DNA of 64,000 bases from the NCBI RefSeq assembly GCF_019668465.1, contig NZ_AP024828.1, forward strand, positions 3,100,001-3,164,000, in the 5' to 3' direction. Source of the stretch: Mycobacterium senriense. Lineage in GTDB: Bacteria; Actinomycetota; Actinomycetes; Mycobacteriales; Mycobacteriaceae. How positions within the stretch are numbered: the stretch's first letter is position 1; every line of letters starts with the position of its first letter. Shown here piece by piece: positions 41,958 to 50,587 of this stretch. The notes beneath the pieces are model-generated. The model did not search any database and had not been told where the DNA came from. It saw only the letters and a program-made list of their open reading frames with translations. A program made the position numbers and the translations under genes.

Positions 41958-42956
41958 ATGCCGCCGACTATCGACATGGGGATTCCCGGCGCGGTGCGCT
42001 CGGTAGCCAGCGACGCAGCCCGTAAGCGTGTGCTCCTGGCCGAACCGCGCGGGTATTGCGCGGGCGTGGACAGGGCCGTGGAGACCGTGGAACGCGCACT
42101 CGAGAAGCACGGCCCACCGGTCTACGTGCGTCACGAGATCGTGCACAACCGGCACGTCGTTACCACCCTGGAAAAGGCCGGCGCGGTGTTCGTCGAGGAG
42201 ACCGACGAGGTTCCCGAGGGCGCCATCGTGGTGTTCTCCGCCCACGGCGTCGCACCCACCGTGCATGCCGCGGCCGCCGACCGGAACCTGCACACCATCG
42301 ACGCCACCTGCCCGCTGGTGACCAAGGTGCACAACGAGGCCAGGCGATTCGCCCGCAACGACTACGACATCCTGCTCATCGGCCACGAGGGCCACGAGGA
42401 GGTCGTCGGGACCGCCGGAGAGGCGCCCGACCACGTCCAGTTGGTCGACGGGGTCGCCGCCGTGGACAACGTGACGGTGCGCGACGAGAACAAGGTGGTG
42501 TGGCTCTCGCAGACCACGCTGTCGGTCGACGAGACCATGGAAATCGTCGAGCGGCTGCGGCTGCGGTTCCCCAAGCTGCAGGATCCGCCCAGCGACGACA
42601 TCTGCTACGCGACCCAGAACCGGCAGGTCGCGGTCAAGGCGATGGCCCCGGAGTGCGAGCTGGTGATCGTCGTCGGGTCCCGCAACTCGTCGAATTCGGT
42701 GCGGCTGGTCGAGGTGGCGCTGGGCGGCGGGGCCGCCGCCGCGCACCTGGTCGACTGGGCCGACGACATCGACCCGGCGTGGCTAAAAGGCGTCACCACG
42801 GTGGGCGTGACGTCGGGGGCGTCGGTTCCCGAGGTCCTGGTGGAAGGCGTGCTGGCGCGGCTGGCCGAGTGCGGCTACGACGTGGTGCAGCCGGTCACGA
42901 CCGCGCAGGAGACCCTGGTGTTCGCGCTGCCGCGCGAGATCCGATCAAGTCGCTGA
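41958..42956 (+). CDS. ispH: 4-hydroxy-3-methylbut-2-enyl diphosphate reductase IspH
   Basis: 332 residues. Last enzyme of the MEP pathway, reducing HMBPP to IPP and DMAPP with a [4Fe-4S] cluster. The three cluster Cys are in [24 protein letters not shown] and [11 protein letters not shown]; the proton-donating Glu is in [11 protein letters not shown] and S-S-N-S contacts the diphosphate. Matches LytB2 (Rv1110). Begins [11 protein letters not shown]. It supplies the isoprenoid precursors used by the Z-prenyl synthase at 21548. Confidence 0.96.
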   Translation: MPPTIDMGIPGAVRSVASDAARKRVLLAEPRGYCAGVDRAVETVERALEKHGPPVYVRHEIVHNRHVVTTLEKAGAVFVEETDEVPEGAIVVFSAHGVAPTVHAAAADRNLHTIDATCPLVTKVHNEARRFARNDYDILLIGHEGHEEVVGTAGEAPDHVQLVDGVAAVDNVTVRDENKVVWLSQTTLSVDETMEIVERLRLRFPKLQDPPSDDICYATQNRQVAVKAMAPECELVIVVGSRNSSNSVRLVEVALGGGAAAAHLVDWADDIDPAWLKGVTTVGVTSGASVPEVLVEGVLARLAECGYDVVQPVTTAQETLVFALPREIRSSR

Positions 42957-43011
42957 CCGCGCAACGCCTCAGACGATGGTGATGAGCCCCTGCACCCGGC
43001 TACGCCCTGTT

Positions 43012-43056
43012 GTGGCGACCCGCTGCGCCCGGCTGCGCCGCGCTTGCGATCGCCAC
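43012..43056. repeat. Dispersed intergenic hairpin element, copy 2
   Basis: Arms GTGGCGA (43012-43018) and TCGCCAC (43050-43056) enclose a GC-rich centre (CCGCTGCGCCCGGCTGCGCC...) that differs from copy 1 at 15698-15743 by a few bases and a one-base length change. It lies between the convergent ispH and DUF6542-type genes, again only 12 bases from the end of the minus-strand gene. Confidence 0.7.
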
Positions 43057-43067
43057 GGCCGCGGTCA

Positions 43068-44291
43068 CTAGACGTCGTACTCCCAGGTTTCCGCCGGCGA
43101 CCGTCCGTGCGAGCGTCCCGGTGTTCGCGAGCGGCTGTGGCGCTCGGTGTGCGGCTCGCGCGGTGGGTCTTGTGAGCCGGCGCCGCGGTAGCGCACCTGC
43201 GAGATCGGGTGATGCGTCCCGCTGGAACCGCTCGACGGGGGCCGCCGCCGCCTCGGTTCATAGGAAGGCTCGTAGGGCTCGCGGCTCTCATAGCGGCTCT
43301 CGTGCCGGCTCGCTGAAGTGGGGCCGCTCGGCGGGTCATACCGGTCGCCGTAGGACTCGAACCCGTCGAAACGACTGCTCCGCGGGGTGGGCCGCTCGTA
43401 GGGATTGCGGCGGGTGCGCGGTTCGCGACGGGCTTCCCGGGGCGATTGGCCACGCGGATCGGCATCGGCGTCCGGCCGCGGCCGACGGCGCGGCCGCCGG
43501 GCCGGGTCGGCGGGGTCGTAGTCGCGAGCCGACGCTGCGCTGCGGCGCGTGCTGCTGCGTCTCGGGCGCTCGGGCCGCTCGACCGGCTCGGACCCATCGC
43601 CCAGCGGCTCGCGTGAATGCCGGGAGCGGGCGCGCGCCGACCGGGTGGAGGAGCGGGTGGTCCGCGTCGTGCGGCGGGTCCTTGACGCCGGGTCCGACCT
43701 GCGCGCGCGGCGGGAATCGGTGGTGTCGTCGGCCTCGTCCGCGTCGGCACCGGACTGCAGCACCGACTGCGCTTTGGCGACGATGGCGTTGAAGAAGGAC
43801 TTTACGTCGGCGCTCGCGGCCCCGGAATCATCCTCGGAGGCGTTCGCCGAAGCGGTCGTCTTGTAGGCGTTTCCGAAGTACCAGCGGGCCAGCCCGATCG
43901 CCAGCACGCCGCCGGCAGTGCCCAGCATCAGCGGAAACCGCTCGATCAGCGGGTAGCCGCAGTTGATCAGCAGGTCCTTGAGGCGGCCGACCTTGGCGTC
44001 GTGGAACAGCCAATAGGCGCCGGGGACCGCGCCGAACAGGATCAGGGGCGGCTGGATGATCGTGGTGAAGATGCCGTCCTGGCGCACCGCCAGCACCGCC
44101 GCCACGCAGCCGGCTATATAGAAGCCGGCGAAGACGTGGGTCAGTTCCTTGTGACCAGCGTCGATTCCGTAGCCGATGGCGGTCGCTGTGACGGCGACGA
44201 GCAGGGCCGCGTACCAGGGGATACCTGGGATATTTGGGTGGATCGAACGGTGAGCACCCGCCACCGTCGAACTTGCCCGCTGTGCTGACAC
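43068..44291 (-). CDS. DUF6542-type membrane protein with basic disordered tail
   Basis: 407 residues. The N-terminal ~145 residues have four hydrophobic helices (IPWYAALLVAVTATAIGYGI, HVFAGFYIAGCVAAVLAV, IIQPPLILFGAVPGAYWLF, FPLMLGTAGGVLAIGLARWYF), fitting DUF6542. The remaining ~250 residues are extremely rich in Arg, Ser, Pro, Asp and Tyr (RRTTRTTRSSTRSARARSRH; ESRYESREPYEPSYEPRRRR), without hydrophobic segments, and are probably a disordered cytosolic tail that could bind nucleic acid or phospholipid. Corresponds to Rv1111c. Function unknown. Confidence 0.8.
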   Translation of the reverse strand: MSAQRASSTVAGAHRSIHPNIPGIPWYAALLVAVTATAIGYGIDAGHKELTHVFAGFYIAGCVAAVLAVRQDGIFTTIIQPPLILFGAVPGAYWLFHDAKVGRLKDLLINCGYPLIERFPLMLGTAGGVLAIGLARWYFGNAYKTTASANASEDDSGAASADVKSFFNAIVAKAQSVLQSGADADEADDTTDSRRARRSDPASRTRRTTRTTRSSTRSARARSRHSREPLGDGSEPVERPERPRRSSTRRSAASARDYDPADPARRPRRRPRPDADADPRGQSPREARREPRTRRNPYERPTPRSSRFDGFESYGDRYDPPSGPTSASRHESRYESREPYEPSYEPRRRRPPSSGSSGTHHPISQVRYRGAGSQDPPREPHTERHSRSRTPGRSHGRSPAETWEYDV

Positions 44292-44433
44292 ATGTAGACC
44301 GTACCGGGAATGGGCCGAAAGGCCCGTAAATACCTCGTAGGGATCCTGGGCGTGCCCTCCCGGCCTGCAGTATCGGCGGTGATCAACGGTCCCCGCCGCC
44401 CGTCGCCGCTTGCACCCCTAGACTTGGTTCCCC

Positions 44434-45507
44434 GTGAGCCTGAGCCTGGGAATAGTGGGTTTGCCCAACGTCGGCAAGTCGACCTTGTTCAACGCGTTGA
44501 CCCGGAACAACGTGGTGGCGGCCAACTATCCGTTCGCGACGATCGAGCCCAACGAGGGCGTCGTCCCGCTGCCCGATCCGCGGCTGGACAAGCTGGCCGA
44601 GATGTTCGATTCCGAGAAGATCGTGCCGGCGCCGGTGACGTTCGTCGACATCGCCGGGATCGTGAAGGGCGCGTCCGAGGGTGCCGGGCTGGGCAACAAG
44701 TTCCTGGCCAACATCCGCGAGTGTGACGCGATCTGTCAGGTGGTGCGGGTGTTCGCCGACGACGACGTCGTGCACGTCGACGGGAAGGTCGATCCGGCCT
44801 CCGACATCGAGGTGATCGAGACCGAGCTGATCCTCGCCGACATGCAGACACTCGAGAAGGCCGTCCCGCGGCTGGAGAAGGAAGCCCGCAACAACAAGGA
44901 CCGCAAGCCCGTGCATGAGGCGGCCGTGGCCGCGGAGGCCGTACTGAACTCGGGCAAGACGCTGTTCGCGGCCGGTGTCGACACCTCGCTGCTGCGCGAG
45001 CTGAATCTGATGACCACCAAGCCGTTTCTGTACGTGTTCAACGCCGACGAGTCCGTGTTGACCGACGATGCCCGCAAGGCCCAGCTGTGCGCGATGGTCG
45101 CACCCGCCGATGCGGTGTTCCTCGACGCGAAGATCGAGGCCGAACTGCAGGAGCTGGACGACGAGTCGGCTGCCGAGCTACTGGAGTCGATCGGGCAGAC
45201 CGAGCGTGGGCTAGATGCGTTGGCGCGGGCGGGTTTTCACACCCTCAAGCTGCAGACCTATCTGACGGCGGGCCCAAAAGAGGCGCGCGCGTGGGTGATT
45301 CACCAGGGCGATACCGCGCCGAAGGCCGCCGGGGTGATTCACACCGACTTCGAGAAGGGCTTCATCAAGGCCGAAATCGTCTCCTACGACGACCTGATCG
45401 CCGCGGGGTCGATGGCGGCGGCCAAAGCGGCGGGCAAGGTTCGCATGGAGGGCAAGGACTACGTCATGGCCGACGGCGACGTGGTCGAGTTCCGGTTCAA
45501 CGTCTAG
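44434..45507 (+). CDS. ychF: Redox-regulated ATPase/GTPase YchF
   Basis: 357 residues. Obg-family P-loop protein that prefers ATP; G1 is G-L-P-N-V-G-K-S-T, the switch region is [15 protein letters not shown]3 is D-I-A-G-I-V, and the altered G4 is N-A-D-E, the hallmark of YchF. A coiled coil is followed by the C-terminal TGS domain ([17 protein letters not shown]) ending [14 protein letters not shown] start; TAGACT ends nine bases before it. The last 24 coding bases are echoed twice downstream (46054 and 47803), suggesting the 3' end served as an integration site. Confidence 0.95.
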   Translation: MSLSLGIVGLPNVGKSTLFNALTRNNVVAANYPFATIEPNEGVVPLPDPRLDKLAEMFDSEKIVPAPVTFVDIAGIVKGASEGAGLGNKFLANIRECDAICQVVRVFADDDVVHVDGKVDPASDIEVIETELILADMQTLEKAVPRLEKEARNNKDRKPVHEAAVAAEAVLNSGKTLFAAGVDTSLLRELNLMTTKPFLYVFNADESVLTDDARKAQLCAMVAPADAVFLDAKIEAELQELDDESAAELLESIGQTERGLDALARAGFHTLKLQTYLTAGPKEARAWVIHQGDTAPKAAGVIHTDFEKGFIKAEIVSYDDLIAAGSMAAAKAAGKVRMEGKDYVMADGDVVEFRFNV

Positions 45508-45572
45508 CGGCAAGGCCGCCGCGCGCTAGAACCCGCTGTTTCGGCCGATGACCCCATCGGGAACATGGAGGT

Positions 45573-46055
45573 ATGGGACGCACGGATTCCGCCTCGTTGG
45601 TGATGGATGCTCCGCTGCGTCGGGTGTACACGGCACTGGTAGAACCGCAGGCGCTCCTCAAGTGGCTTCCACCGCACGGGATGTCGGGTCAGTTCGAACA
45701 CTTCGACATCCGCCCCGGAGGTTCCTACCGCATGAGGCTGACCTACGCCGACGCGCCCGAGTCCGGCGGCAAGTCGAGCGCCAACTCGGATGTGGTGGAT
45801 GTTCGGTTCGTCGACATCGTGCCCGACGAACGTGTCGTTCAGGCAGTCGATTTCGAATCCGATGACCCGTCGTTTGCGGGAACGATGACCATGACGTGGT
45901 CGGTTACCGCGGTGAGCACCGGCAGCACCCGTGTTGATATCCGAGCCGATGACGTCCCCGCCGGCATCTCCCGTGAAGACCACATTGACGGACTTCGATC
46001 GTCGTTGACGAATCTTGCGACCTATTTGACTGGCGCGAGGGTCGATCAAGACTGA
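45573..46055 (+). CDS. SRPBCC/AHSA1-type protein
   Basis: 160 residues, a START-like fold of the Activator-of-Hsp90-homologue-1 type: MDAPLRRVYTALVEPQALLKWLPPHGMSG at the N-terminus and GMTMTW / D-H-I-D-G-L-R-S-S-L-T-N-L at the C-terminus. Such proteins bind small hydrophobic ligands; ligand unknown. GGAGG lies immediately before the ATG. It begins the segment after ychF, and a ychF-like 24-base remnant begins two bases before its TGA stop. Codon use appears less GC-biased than the flanking core genes. Confidence 0.82.
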   Translation: MGRTDSASLVMDAPLRRVYTALVEPQALLKWLPPHGMSGQFEHFDIRPGGSYRMRLTYADAPESGGKSSANSDVVDVRFVDIVPDERVVQAVDFESDDPSFAGTMTMTWSVTAVSTGSTRVDIRADDVPAGISREDHIDGLRSSLTNLATYLTGARVDQD

Positions 46056-46089
46056 CCGCGATGTGGTCGAATTCCGGGCACGGAGCAAC
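46054..46089 (+). repeat. ychF 3'-end remnant, copy 1 (att-like)
   Basis: The core GATGTGGTCGAATTCCGG (46060-46077) matches the end of ychF (45478-45495) at 16 of 18 positions and would code D-V-V-E-F-R in the right frame. The flanks extend similarity to copy 2 (47803-47837). It lies directly after the SRPBCC gene. Interpreted as a leftover attachment-type repeat. Confidence 0.6.
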
Positions 46090-46204
46090 AACAAGCAACG
46101 AGGTAACAAAACCCGCGAAGTCGGCAGTCGGCCGGCTGGTTGACGATTGATGGTCTCCCCGGGTGACGATTACGATCGTCGCGGGACTCCAAAGGAGGCG
46201 ACAC

Positions 46205-46975
46205 ATGACACCGCCGTCGCTCGCTTCAAAATTGGGTGCCGAGCTTTTCGGCACGTTCTGGTTGGTGTTCGGTGGGTGTGGCAGCGCGATTTTTGCGGCC
46301 AAACAGATCGCCCAAGCCGAGGGTGGCAGCGGCACCTTCCAATTGGGCATCGGCTTCCTCGGTGTGTCATTGGCATTCGGGCTCACTGTCGCCACCATGG
46401 CTTACGCCGTCGGTCACATCTCGGGTGGACATTTCAACCCTGCGATCAGTCTGGGAGCTGCGGTGGGCGGCCGGCTGGCGTGGAAGGATCTTCCGGGATA
46501 TTGGATCTCCCAGGTTGTCGGCGGTCTGCTCGCGGGCTTGGTCCTGCTCGTCATCGCGAGGGGAAAGGCCGGATTTTCGCCGACCGGCCACATGGCCGCG
46601 AACGGATTCGGTGAGCATTCACCGGACCACTACTCGCTGGGCGCGGTGATAATCACCGAGGTCTTGCTAACGGCGTTCTTCCTCATCGTGATACTCGGCG
46701 CGACCGACGACCGGGCCCCTGATGGATTTGGACCGCTTGCCATCGGTCTGGCGCTGACTCTCATCAATCTCGTGGCCATTCCGATCAGCAACTGCTCGGT
46801 CAATCCGGCCCGATCCACTGGCGTCGCCTTCTTCAACGGGCAAGGCGCGCCGGGCCAACTGTGGGTGTTCTGGCTGGCGCCACTGATCGGGGGTCTTATC
46901 GGCGGTGTGATCTACCCGCTCCTGTTCGGGAGCCGAAATTCGGCGCCCGCAAAGACGACGCCGCAGGCCAACTGA
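46205..46975 (+). CDS. aqpZ: Aquaporin (AqpZ-like)
   Basis: 256 residues with six helices and two N-P-A half-helices (HFNPAI and SVNPARS), very close to E. coli AqpZ ([46 protein letters not shown]). Should be a water channel of the inner membrane. At the selectivity filter Phe (SLAFGL) and Arg (NPAR) are kept, but the AqpZ His is Asn (LINLVAIP) and the Thr is Cys (SNCSVNPA). An AAAGGAGG site precedes ATG 46205 by about six bases. I recall no aquaporin in M. tuberculosis. It lies between two ychF 3'-end remnants. Confidence 0.95.
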   Translation: MTPPSLASKLGAELFGTFWLVFGGCGSAIFAAKQIAQAEGGSGTFQLGIGFLGVSLAFGLTVATMAYAVGHISGGHFNPAISLGAAVGGRLAWKDLPGYWISQVVGGLLAGLVLLVIARGKAGFSPTGHMAANGFGEHSPDHYSLGAVIITEVLLTAFFLIVILGATDDRAPDGFGPLAIGLALTLINLVAIPISNCSVNPARSTGVAFFNGQGAPGQLWVFWLAPLIGGLIGGVIYPLLFGSRNSAPAKTTPQAN

Positions 46976-47041
46976 CGGCATCGGGCTTCGAACGAAGCCG
47001 AAAGCCGGCGTCGATCGAGTCCCGCACTCGTTCGCGGCGTT

Positions 47042-47680
47042 TCACGCGACGGCGCGGGCGATCAGCAGGTGCGGCGCCTGGGCGTCTTCACTGATCTGAC
47101 GGTGTTCGACGGTGAGGCCGGTGCTGCGCAGCGTGTCGATCACGTCCGGCACCGCACGGAGGTGAAAGCCGTGCCCCGTGAATGGCAGTTTTGCCATCAC
47201 ATCGGGGTCGGCCAGTCCGATGACGAGTCGACCCCGGCTGTTTATCACCCTGGCAAGCTCTCTGAACGCTCTGTCGAGCTCCGCGACGAAGTAGATGGTG
47301 TTGACGGTAATGGCGCCGTCCAATGCCCCATCGGGAAAGGGCAGCTGCGTCATCGACCCGGAATGCAAAGACAGCCGCCCGGTTGCGATGTCGCGGCGGT
47401 ATCGCCCCGCGGCTTGGCTTAGCATCGTCTCCGACACCTCGACACCATGAACTCTGCCCGAGGGACCGACACGGTCAAGCAGGACCTTCAGCCCCACCGC
47501 GCCACCGAATCCGACATCGGCCACCACCGCTGCTTCATCGGGTTGCAGCGCCCGCGCGGCGGCGGTCACGAAGCGCCGGTTGCCCCGATTGAGCGCCGCA
47601 CTAACCAGCCGCCCGCGCAGACCACTTGGATGACCGAGCTGCTTCGCAATACCCGCCATGACGGCGTCCCGAACACCCAT
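47042..47680 (-). CDS. SAM-dependent methyltransferase, class I
   Basis: 212 residues from ATG 47680 (MGVRDAVMAGIAKQLGHPSG) with GAGAG just before it; the frame is open further but the upstream part is not protein-like. A Rossmann methyltransferase: motif I A-D-V-G-F-G-G-A-V-G, an acidic loop VHGVEVSETML for SAM ribose, and LPFPDGALDGAITVNTIYFV as motif IV. Resembles the UbiE/arsM-like group; substrate unknown. Convergent with the aquaporin gene, within the segment flanked by ychF-end remnants. Confidence 0.85.
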   Translation of the reverse strand: MGVRDAVMAGIAKQLGHPSGLRGRLVSAALNRGNRRFVTAAARALQPDEAAVVADVGFGGAVGLKVLLDRVGPSGRVHGVEVSETMLSQAAGRYRRDIATGRLSLHSGSMTQLPFPDGALDGAITVNTIYFVAELDRAFRELARVINSRGRLVIGLADPDVMAKLPFTGHGFHLRAVPDVIDTLRSTGLTVEHRQISEDAQAPHLLIARAVA

Positions 47681-47802
47681 CTCTCGACCGTAGGGTACGG
47701 ATACTGCTGCGGCACGGTTATCAGATGAAGTGACGGCAGCGCTGGCCACGAGGGACGACCGGTACGGAAGAAATATCGTCTGGCGCGTCGTGACCTGGCG
47801 CG

Positions 47803-47837
47803 GACGCCGATGTGGTCGAATTCCGGCACGGATCAAC
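47803..47837 (+). repeat. ychF 3'-end remnant, copy 2 (att-like)
   Basis: GACGCCGATGTGGTCGAATTCCGG (24 bases, 47803-47826) matches the last coding bases of ychF (45472-45495) at 21 of 24 positions; two of the three differences are synonymous (GAC/GAT, GAG/GAA). It shares CACGGA.CAAC beyond this with copy 1. It lies between the methyltransferase promoter region and the NTF2-like gene. Confidence 0.6.
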
Positions 47838-47865
47838 GTCAACGTGAAGAAGTAGGCACGGCTGT

Positions 47866-48297
47866 CTATCGATTGAGGTTCATCACGTAGACGTCGAGCG
47901 TCTTGACGCGTCCCTCGTCGTTGAACGCGTATGCCGTCACCGTATTGGCGACGTGCGTGAAACCGTCGAACGTGTTTCGTTCCTGGAGTTCCAGTATCAC
48001 CCGATTGCCCTGCTCCGTAACGTGTCTCAGCGTTGCCTCCCAGTGCGTGGCCCCGCCGTACTGTGTGATGTAGCCCTTGTACGTCTTCCAATCGATCGTT
48101 TCCGGCGTCTCGTTAAGGAAGACGCCCTGGCGGACGAAGTTGTCTACGTCCACCAGTTCTTCGAGCTTCTCCCACAGTTCATTGGAGAAGTCGGGCTCTT
48201 TGATCGATGCCACAATCGCGTTGAAGCGCTCGCTGTATTCCATGACCTTGCGGGACAGACCGGTGAAGTTGTCGGAGCTGGGTATTTCGTGGGCCAT
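47866..48297 (-). CDS. NTF2-fold (SnoaL-like) protein
   Basis: 143 residues; ATG 48297 follows an excellent AGGAGGAG site by six bases. The fold pattern is an N-terminal helix pair (SNELWEKLEELVDVDNFVRQGVFLNE) and a curved sheet (RVILELQERNTFDGFTHVANTVTAYAFNDEGRVKTLDVYV) as in SnoaL/NTF2 proteins. The catalytic residues of ketosteroid isomerase are not evident. It lies 107 bases downstream of an SDR gene on the same strand and is likely cotranscribed under the divergent TetR regulator. Ligand unknown. Confidence 0.8.
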   Translation of the reverse strand: MAHEIPSSDNFTGLSRKVMEYSERFNAIVASIKEPDFSNELWEKLEELVDVDNFVRQGVFLNETPETIDWKTYKGYITQYGGATHWEATLRHVTEQGNRVILELQERNTFDGFTHVANTVTAYAFNDEGRVKTLDVYVMNLNR

Positions 48298-48404
48298 ATC
48301 GGCTCCTCCTGTTGAGATGTGAAACAGAAAGCTGACCGGAAATGTATCTCCTGCTGTCCGGGCCGATGTTTGATCAGAGTCGCCGAGTGCGCGTTGCACG
48401 GGCG

Positions 48405-49142
48405 TCAGATCGCCGAGGTGCCACCGTCTGCGGCCAACTCCACCCCATTCACGTAGCTCGAGTCGTCGGAGGCCAGGAACAGCGCCACCGTCGCAATCTC
48501 TTCGGGGCGGCCCATCGTTCCTCGCGGAATCAGGGATTCGAACTGCCGCTTTGTCTCCGCGTCGAACATCTTCTCCTGAATCGGCGTGGCGATCTGCCCC
48601 GGGCTGAGCACGTTCACCCGGATCTGCCGGTCCTTCAGTTCGTTGAGCCACGTGCGGGCGAACGAACGCAAGGCAGCCTTGCTCGCCGAGTACACGCTGT
48701 AGTCGGGCCAGCCTTTGACCGAGGCGATCGACCCTGTCATGAAAATAGACCCGCCATCGTTGAACAGCGGCAACGCCTTTTGCACCGTGAAGAGGGTGGC
48801 ACGGGTGTTCAGACCGAAGACTGTGTCAAAGTCCTCCTCGGTGATGTCGCCGAGCTTGCGCGCTTCCCCGCCCGTTCCGGCACTGGCGAAGAGCACGTCG
48901 ATGCTGCCCTTCTCACGCTTCACCGTGTCAAACAACCGATCCAAGTCATCGAGGTTGGCCGCGTCGCCCTGCACGGCGGTGACGTTGTGGCCGATCAACG
49001 CGACGGCCTCGTCCAGAGCTTCCTGCCGCCGCCCCGTGATGAAGACGTGCGCTCCCTCGTCGACGAACAGCCTCGCGCTGGCGAGCGCCAGACCGCTTGA
49101 TCCGCCCGTGATCACCGCAACCTTGCCGTCAAGCTTTCTCAC
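48405..49142 (-). CDS. Short-chain dehydrogenase/reductase
   Basis: 245 residues, classical SDR. Nucleotide loop T-G-G-S-S-G-L-A, the downstream FASAGT (NNAG-like) segment, catalytic Ser in FMTGSIASVKG and Y-S-V-Y-S-A-S-K with the Tyr/Lys pair; an Arg in ITGRRQEAL suggests NADP(H). It resembles glucose/ribitol dehydrogenase-type enzymes that react with aldehydes or quinones. Divergent from a TetR regulator over a 102-base gap containing two palindromes, so it is the probable target of that regulator. Confidence 0.9.
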   Translation of the reverse strand: MRKLDGKVAVITGGSSGLALASARLFVDEGAHVFITGRRQEALDEAVALIGHNVTAVQGDAANLDDLDRLFDTVKREKGSIDVLFASAGTGGEARKLGDITEEDFDTVFGLNTRATLFTVQKALPLFNDGGSIFMTGSIASVKGWPDYSVYSASKAALRSFARTWLNELKDRQIRVNVLSPGQIATPIQEKMFDAETKRQFESLIPRGTMGRPEEIATVALFLASDDSSYVNGVELAADGGTSAI

Positions 49143-49162
49143 ATCCCCTCCTCGCCTGCATT

Positions 49163-49184
49163 AGATACACCGATCTGTGTACCT
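49163..49184. promoter_or_regulatory. Candidate TetR operator 1
   Basis: Inverted repeat AGATACAC-CGATCT-GTGTACCT, 8-bp arms with one mismatch, located 21 bases upstream of the SDR start codon in the divergent SDR/TetR gap. Placement between divergent regulator and enzyme genes is typical for TetR-family operators. Confidence 0.5.
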
Positions 49185-49215
49185 AAGCTAGCGGACAATG
49201 CAACCCCGCACCAGT

Positions 49216-49227
49216 TAAGTACACTTA
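49216..49227. promoter_or_regulatory. Candidate TetR operator 2
   Basis: Short palindrome TAAGT-AC-ACTTA 17 bases upstream of the tetR GTG. It shares the GTACAC core with the right half of operator 1 (GTGTAC on the other strand) and may allow autoregulation. Confidence 0.4.
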
Positions 49228-49244
49228 GCGTTACCCTGGACGAC

Positions 49245-49841
49245 GTGACCGAGCTGGAAAAAGGTCCGCGGGGCCGGCGGCGGGGCCGGGGAGCGCGCGA
49301 GCGCATCCTCGGCGCGGCGCAGCAGCTGTTTCGCGAGCGGGGCATCAACAACACCGGAATGGATCTGCTCTGCACGGCGGCGCAGGTGTCCAAGCGCACC
49401 GCCTACCAGCACTTCGGCAGCAAGGATGAGCTGATCGCTGAGTATCTACGGCGTCACGATGTCGACACCATGCCACAGGTCTTCGAACGCGCCGACCTGA
49501 CGCCCCGCGAACGCCTGCTCGCGGTATTCGAGAAGCCGCCCGCGTTCACCCACGACCCGATGCCCCTCTGCCCGTTCATCGCCGCCGCCGTAGAGATCTC
49601 CGATCCGGAGCATCCCGCGCGCGTGCGGGCCCGCGAGTACAAGACCTCCGTCTTCGCCCGCCTGAGCGAGACCGCCCGGGAGGCCGGTGCCGCCGACCCG
49701 GTCCTGCTCGGTGAGCAGTTGGCGCTGTTGCTCGATGGCGCCTCGGTTCGGACCAGGGCCTTGGGCACTGACGCCTTCCCGACCGCTGCCGGCATCGCGG
49801 CCGCTCTGATTGAGCGCGCCATTCCCTCGCCCGCACAGTGA
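49245..49841 (+). CDS. TetR-family transcriptional regulator
   Basis: 198 residues, GTG start. The N-terminal helix-turn-helix is typical: RILGAAQQLFRERGINNTGMDLLCTAAQVSKRTAYQHFGSKDELI. The C-terminal ligand domain (residues ~75-198) is of the generic TetR type (LLAVFEKPPAFTHDPMPLCPFIAAAVE). It lies divergently from an SDR gene and probably represses it, with de-repression by an unidentified small molecule that the SDR may convert. Confidence 0.9.
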   Translation: MTELEKGPRGRRRGRGARERILGAAQQLFRERGINNTGMDLLCTAAQVSKRTAYQHFGSKDELIAEYLRRHDVDTMPQVFERADLTPRERLLAVFEKPPAFTHDPMPLCPFIAAAVEISDPEHPARVRAREYKTSVFARLSETAREAGAADPVLLGEQLALLLDGASVRTRALGTDAFPTAAGIAAALIERAIPSPAQ

Positions 49842-49918
49842 ATCTCGCGACGCGCAGCGAGCTATCCCGTAAGGCCGTTAGCGCGATGCGTGGCAAGGCA
49901 CTCGATTTCATGGACGAC

Positions 49919-49924
49919 TAAGGT
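49919..49924 (+). promoter_or_regulatory. Candidate leaderless -10 box, VOC protein
   Basis: TAAGGT followed by seven bases and ATG 49932; no ribosome site. It lies 77 bases after the tetR stop. Confidence 0.38.
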
Positions 49925-49931
49925 TGAGACG

Positions 49932-50483
49932 ATGCGCTGGCGGGGAGTGTGTCACGTCGAGTTCGCGGTGCTGGACTACGAGGATTCGATCGCGTTCTAC
50001 GACGCGTTGTTCGGCTGGCTCGGCTACGGCAGCTTCTCGTCTCTGAACATGGAATACGAGTCGACCTATTACATGACGCGAAATGTCAACCCGCACAGCT
50101 ATATCGGCATTCAGCCCGCCCGTACCGGGGGGAAACTGACACACACCGACCAGGCGGTAGGCATCAACCACATTGCTCTGTGGGCGCGTAGCAGAGCAGA
50201 GGTCGACCGATTCCATCGCGAATTCCTGGTCGCCCGCGGTATCCCGGTCACCGACGAACCCAAGGACTACCCGCAGTATTGGCCCGGCTACTACGCGGTG
50301 TTCTTCGACGATCCGATCAACGGGATTCATTGGGAGTTGGCGTGGTTGCCGAAGGTTCCTACACCCCGCCAACTTTGGTCGTTCTATCGAGCGATTCGTG
50401 CTTTCGCCAGGAGCCGGCCGGACCTGGCGAACACGGTGCCCGGCGTCGCATGGCAGGCGAGGAGAACCCTTCGGGCCGAATGA
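49932..50483 (+). CDS. VOC (glyoxalase/dioxygenase) family protein
   Basis: 183 residues. VOC fold: an N-terminal half with metal-position His in GVCHVEFAVLDYEDSIAFYDALFGWLGY, a second His in VGINHIALWARSRAEVDRF, and the C-terminal Glu in DPINGIHWELAWLP. These His/His/Glu positions are those of glyoxalase-type metal sites. The last ~40 residues (RAIRAFARSRPDLANTVPG) extend past the domain. Substrate unknown. Confidence 0.82.
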   Translation: MRWRGVCHVEFAVLDYEDSIAFYDALFGWLGYGSFSSLNMEYESTYYMTRNVNPHSYIGIQPARTGGKLTHTDQAVGINHIALWARSRAEVDRFHREFLVARGIPVTDEPKDYPQYWPGYYAVFFDDPINGIHWELAWLPKVPTPRQLWSFYRAIRAFARSRPDLANTVPGVAWQARRTLRAE

Positions 50484-50587
50484 TTCGGCGCATTCGGTTC
50501 GCGCCGTCCAATGTCAGCCGAGGTTGTCGGAGGCGGCGTTTAGCATTCGGTGCTCAGATAGGCAGCCTGCGACTTGGAGGGGACCGC

